Positions 62,012 to 64,000 of a DNA stretch of 64,000 bases are shown here, one piece after another. The position numbers and the translations under genes were made by a program. Origin of the DNA: Clostridia bacterium (lineage in GTDB: Bacteria; Bacillota; Clostridia; Oscillospirales; CAG-382). The stretch lies in assembly GCA_017521025.1 (NCBI GenBank), contig JAFXEB010000022.1, forward strand, positions 1-64,000, in the 5' to 3' direction. Within the stretch, counting starts at the first letter, position 1, and each line of letters opens with the position of its first letter. The notes under the pieces were generated by a model. It was not told the DNA's origin. It did no database searches and saw only the letters and a program-made list of their open reading frames with translations.

Positions 62012-63277
62012 TTACAATACAAAATCAAATTCTATGCCGTATATCTCCACAGTGTCGCCATCCTGCACCCCTGCATCCTCAAGGGCCTTGATGACGCCGC
62101 TGTTCTTAAGCACACGCTGGAAGAACATAAGCGACTCTCTGTCATCAAAATTCACACCGCCGCAGACACGCTTTATCCATTCGCCCTCTACGTGGTATAC
62201 ACCATCCTCACGCTTTATCTCAACGCTCCTGTCGGTGTAGTCAATCTCTATATCCTCGGTCATCTCGCTCTCATAAGTGGTGAGCGGAGGGAGTGTGTCA
62301 AGCAGCTCGGCAACGTAGCGCATAAGCTCGTCGATACCCTGCCCCGTAAGACCCGACATAAGGAACAGTTTTTGTCCCTTTCTTGCGGCGTAGCGCTTTA
62401 TCCTTGCAAGGGTATCCTTATCATAGCCGGTGTCTATCTTATTGCCCACAAGTATCTGGGGACGGGAGGCAAGGTCTGCGCTGTATTTCTTTAGCTCGGC
62501 ATTTATTTTTTTGATATCCTCAAGAGGGTCCTCACGCTCGGAGGCAGACAGGTCAAATATATGAAGTATAAGCCTGCATCTATCAATATGACGCAGAAAA
62601 TCGTGACCGAGACCCAAGCCCTCGGAGGCACCCTCTATAAGGCCGGGTATGTCTGCTACAACAAAGTCCTTTTCATATATGCGCACAACACCGAGATTGG
62701 GCGCAAGCGTGGTGAAATGGTAGTTTGCCACCTTGGGGTTGGCGGCAGAAATCTTTGAAAGGAGGGTGGATTTGCCCACATTCGGGAAACCTGCCAGACC
62801 TACATCGGCAAGCATTTTAAGCTCAAGAGTGAGCTCCTTATATTCGCCCTCAAAGCCGTTCTTGGCAAAACGGGGCACTTGTCTGGTAGCGGTGGCGAAA
62901 TGAGTATTGCCCCAGCCACCCCTGCCGCCCTTTGCGGCTATATAGGGGAGACCGTCAGACATATCGTGGATGACCCTGCCCGTATTGGTGTCCTTTATTA
63001 CGGTACCACGGGGTACGGGAAGCTTAAGGTCAGCGCCGCTTTTGCCTGCAAATTTTCTGCCCTGACCGTTATCACCGTCAGGAGCTTTGAACTTGCGGCG
63101 GTTTTTGTAGTCCAGCAGGGTGTTGGTGCCCTCATCTACCACGAAAACGATATTGCCGCCCTTGCCGCCGTCGCCGCCGTCGGGACCGCCCTTTGCCACG
63201 TATTTTTCACGGCGGAAGGACACGGCGCCGTCGCCGCCCTTGCCTGCCTTTATTGTTATTGCAACCTTATCTATCAT
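62012..63277 (-). CDS. obg: GTPase Obg/CgtA
   Basis: This 421-residue GTPase acts in 50S assembly and stress response. The Gly-rich Obg fold (about 1-155) is followed by the G domain (GFPNVGKSTLLS, DIPGLIEGA, GNKID) and a C-terminal OCT domain (about 340-421). GGAGGTG sets ATG 63277. It follows rpmA with a terminator-like hairpin in the gap. Confidence 0.98.
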   Translation of the reverse strand: MIDKVAITIKAGKGGDGAVSFRREKYVAKGGPDGGDGGKGGNIVFVVDEGTNTLLDYKNRRKFKAPDGDNGQGRKFAGKSGADLKLPVPRGTVIKDTNTGRVIHDMSDGLPYIAAKGGRGGWGNTHFATATRQVPRFAKNGFEGEYKELTLELKMLADVGLAGFPNVGKSTLLSKISAANPKVANYHFTTLAPNLGVVRIYEKDFVVADIPGLIEGASEGLGLGHDFLRHIDRCRLILHIFDLSASEREDPLEDIKKINAELKKYSADLASRPQILVGNKIDTGYDKDTLARIKRYAARKGQKLFLMSGLTGQGIDELMRYVAELLDTLPPLTTYESEMTEDIEIDYTDRSVEIKREDGVYHVEGEWIKRVCGGVNFDDRESLMFFQRVLKNSGVIKALEDAGVQDGDTVEIYGIEFDFVL

Positions 63278-63309
63278 AGGAAACACCTCCGTTCAGGGCA
63301 TAAAAAAAC

Positions 63310-63351
63310 AAAAGGAGCTTAGTCGGGCACCTGTCCCGATAAACTCCTTTT
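63310..63351 (-). terminator. Terminator/attenuator between rpmA and obg
   Basis: On the minus strand AAAAGGAGTTTATCGGG pairs with CCCGACTAAGCTCCTTTT around ACAGGTG (a few mismatches), followed by GTTTTTTT. It would end most transcripts after rpmA and let a fraction reach obg. Confidence 0.8.
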
Positions 63352-63364
63352 AATTTAAGCTTTG

Positions 63365-63655
63365 CTATTTTGCGGCAGCTTCAGCATAAACGCTGCACTT
63401 TTTCCTGCCGTTCTTCATAGGCTCAAACTTAACAACACCGTCAGAAAGAGCGAAAAGAGTATCGTCCTTACCGATGCCTACGTTTGTGCCGGGGTGGATC
63501 TTGGTACCACGCTGACGAACGAGGATGTTGCCAGCGAGAACAAACTGACCGTCTGCTCTCTTGGCGCCGAGACGCTTAGACTCGGAATCTCTACCGTTCT
63601 TGGTGGAACCAACGCCCTTTTTATGTGCAAAAAACTGTATGGAAATTCTAAGCAT
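63365..63655 (-). CDS. rpmA: 50S ribosomal protein L27 with cleavable N-terminus
   Basis: This 96-residue L27 begins MLRISIQFF before [15 protein letters not shown]. In Firmicutes the short extension is removed after the FF by the Prp protease encoded next door; otherwise it would block the peptidyl transferase centre. The cleavage site would be after Phe9. Gene order rplU-prp-rpmA is standard. Confidence 0.98.
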   Translation of the reverse strand: MLRISIQFFAHKKGVGSTKNGRDSESKRLGAKRADGQFVLAGNILVRQRGTKIHPGTNVGIGKDDTLFALSDGVVKFEPMKNGRKKCSVYAEAAAK

Positions 63656-63661
63656 TTTCTA

Positions 63662-63973
63662 CTACTCCTTTACAAGAATATTTTGCGGATATTCTGCGGA
63701 CAGAGCCAAAAGCTCATCTCTGAAAGAGGACAGGACTGTCAGCGCAGCATCGCTCTTTTCATTAACGGAAAAGCGGATAGTGCCGCTGTCCTCATCCACA
63801 TCAAGGGAGGAGGAGACGCCGAAGCCTGTTTCAATAGTGTTTATAGCCAGCATTGTCATAGCGCTGATAGCCGCACACACTATATCCTGCCCCGCAACGT
63901 CATAGCCTGCGTGACCTTTTATCTCAAAGCCCGTATACTCCGCAGCTTTGCCGAAAAACGATGCAGTAACCAT
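63662..63973 (-). CDS. prp: Ribosomal-processing cysteine protease Prp
   Basis: This 103-residue protease has the dyad H21 and C33 in GHAGYDVAGQDIVCAAIS. It cuts the N-terminal extension of L27 in Firmicutes. It lies six bases before rpmA and four bases after the end of rplU. Confidence 0.95.
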   Translation of the reverse strand: MVTASFFGKAAEYTGFEIKGHAGYDVAGQDIVCAAISAMTMLAINTIETGFGVSSSLDVDEDSGTIRFSVNEKSDAALTVLSSFRDELLALSAEYPQNILVKE

Positions 63974-63977
63974 TACA

Positions 63978-64000
63978 TTAAGCGATGGAAACTATCTGAA
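63978..64000 (-). CDS. rplU: 50S ribosomal protein L21, C-terminal end (partial)
   Basis: The last six codons read QIVSIA followed by TAA on the minus strand, running off the window edge. The ending fits L21 and the gene order rplU-prp-rpmA. With so few codons the call depends mostly on context. Confidence 0.6.

Overview
The window reads as chromosome of an anaerobic, endospore-forming member of the Clostridia, most likely close to the Oscillospirales/Ruminococcaceae. The inference rests on spoIIGA-sigE, the clostridial glgC/glgD pair, an L27 with a Prp-cleaved N-terminal extension, ECF transport, CotH/VTC/DUF4956 genes, strong AAGGAGG ribosome binding sites and consensus sigma-A promoters. 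No rRNA, tRNA or CRISPR array was found.

Region 1 (1-3.9 kb) is AT-rich and looks like the edge of an integrated mobile element: a tyrosine recombinase, a large serine recombinase preceded by a short amber-interrupted ORF, a small lipoprotein, and two arrays of short direct repeats with about 20 bp period. Region 2 (3.9-8 kb) has more balanced base composition: tag glycosylase, a beta-lactamase-fold hydrolase, a YgjV-like membrane protein, then a D-amino acid aminotransferase, RidA and an orphan acetolactate synthase small subunit. Region 3 (7.95-8.66 kb) is a tandem array of three near-identical units of about 190 bp with strong palindromes; each unit also carries an intact 45-codon ORF on the minus strand.

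Region 4 (8.6-14.4 kb, minus strand) holds a surface/polyphosphate module (CotH kinase with lamin-tail domains, VTC-type polyphosphate polymerase, DUF4956 membrane protein) and an SGNH lipoprotein. Region 5 (14.5-23.5 kb, minus) is one long operon: rfbA, rfbB, an RffA-type aminotransferase, an ArnC-like glycosyltransferase, an ATP-grasp ligase, an epimerase, an acyltransferase and two SMR-like half-transporters, ending in an unknown Cys-motif protein and cca. It looks like an Arn-like route for making, lipid-linking, modifying and flipping a dTDP-derived amino sugar. Region 6 (23.6-25.3 kb) has a phosphoribosyltransferase, a zinc-ribbon protein and a small sigma factor.

Region 7 (25.4-37.9 kb, minus) is a glycogen operon from one promoter: WG-repeat membrane protein, glgB, glgC, glgD, glgA, glgP, a GH13 enzyme and an APH-fold sugar kinase. 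Region 8 (38-42.4 kb) has rpsO-pnp, a DUF3842 gene, and an ECF S component behind a structured leader RNA. Region 9 (42.5-45 kb) is a sporulation locus: a site-2 protease and a small membrane protein divergent from spoIIGA-sigE. Region 10 (45-52.5 kb) has an NYN-domain gene with an apparent AUU start and the rimP-nusA-rnpM-infB-rbfA-nrnA-truB operon behind a leader terminator. Region 11 (52.6-64 kb) has a two-component system, a zinc-ribbon membrane protein, a Noc/ParB protein, a serine hydrolase, prfA, an S1-domain protein, an aconitase, and rplU(partial)-prp-rpmA-obg on the minus strand.
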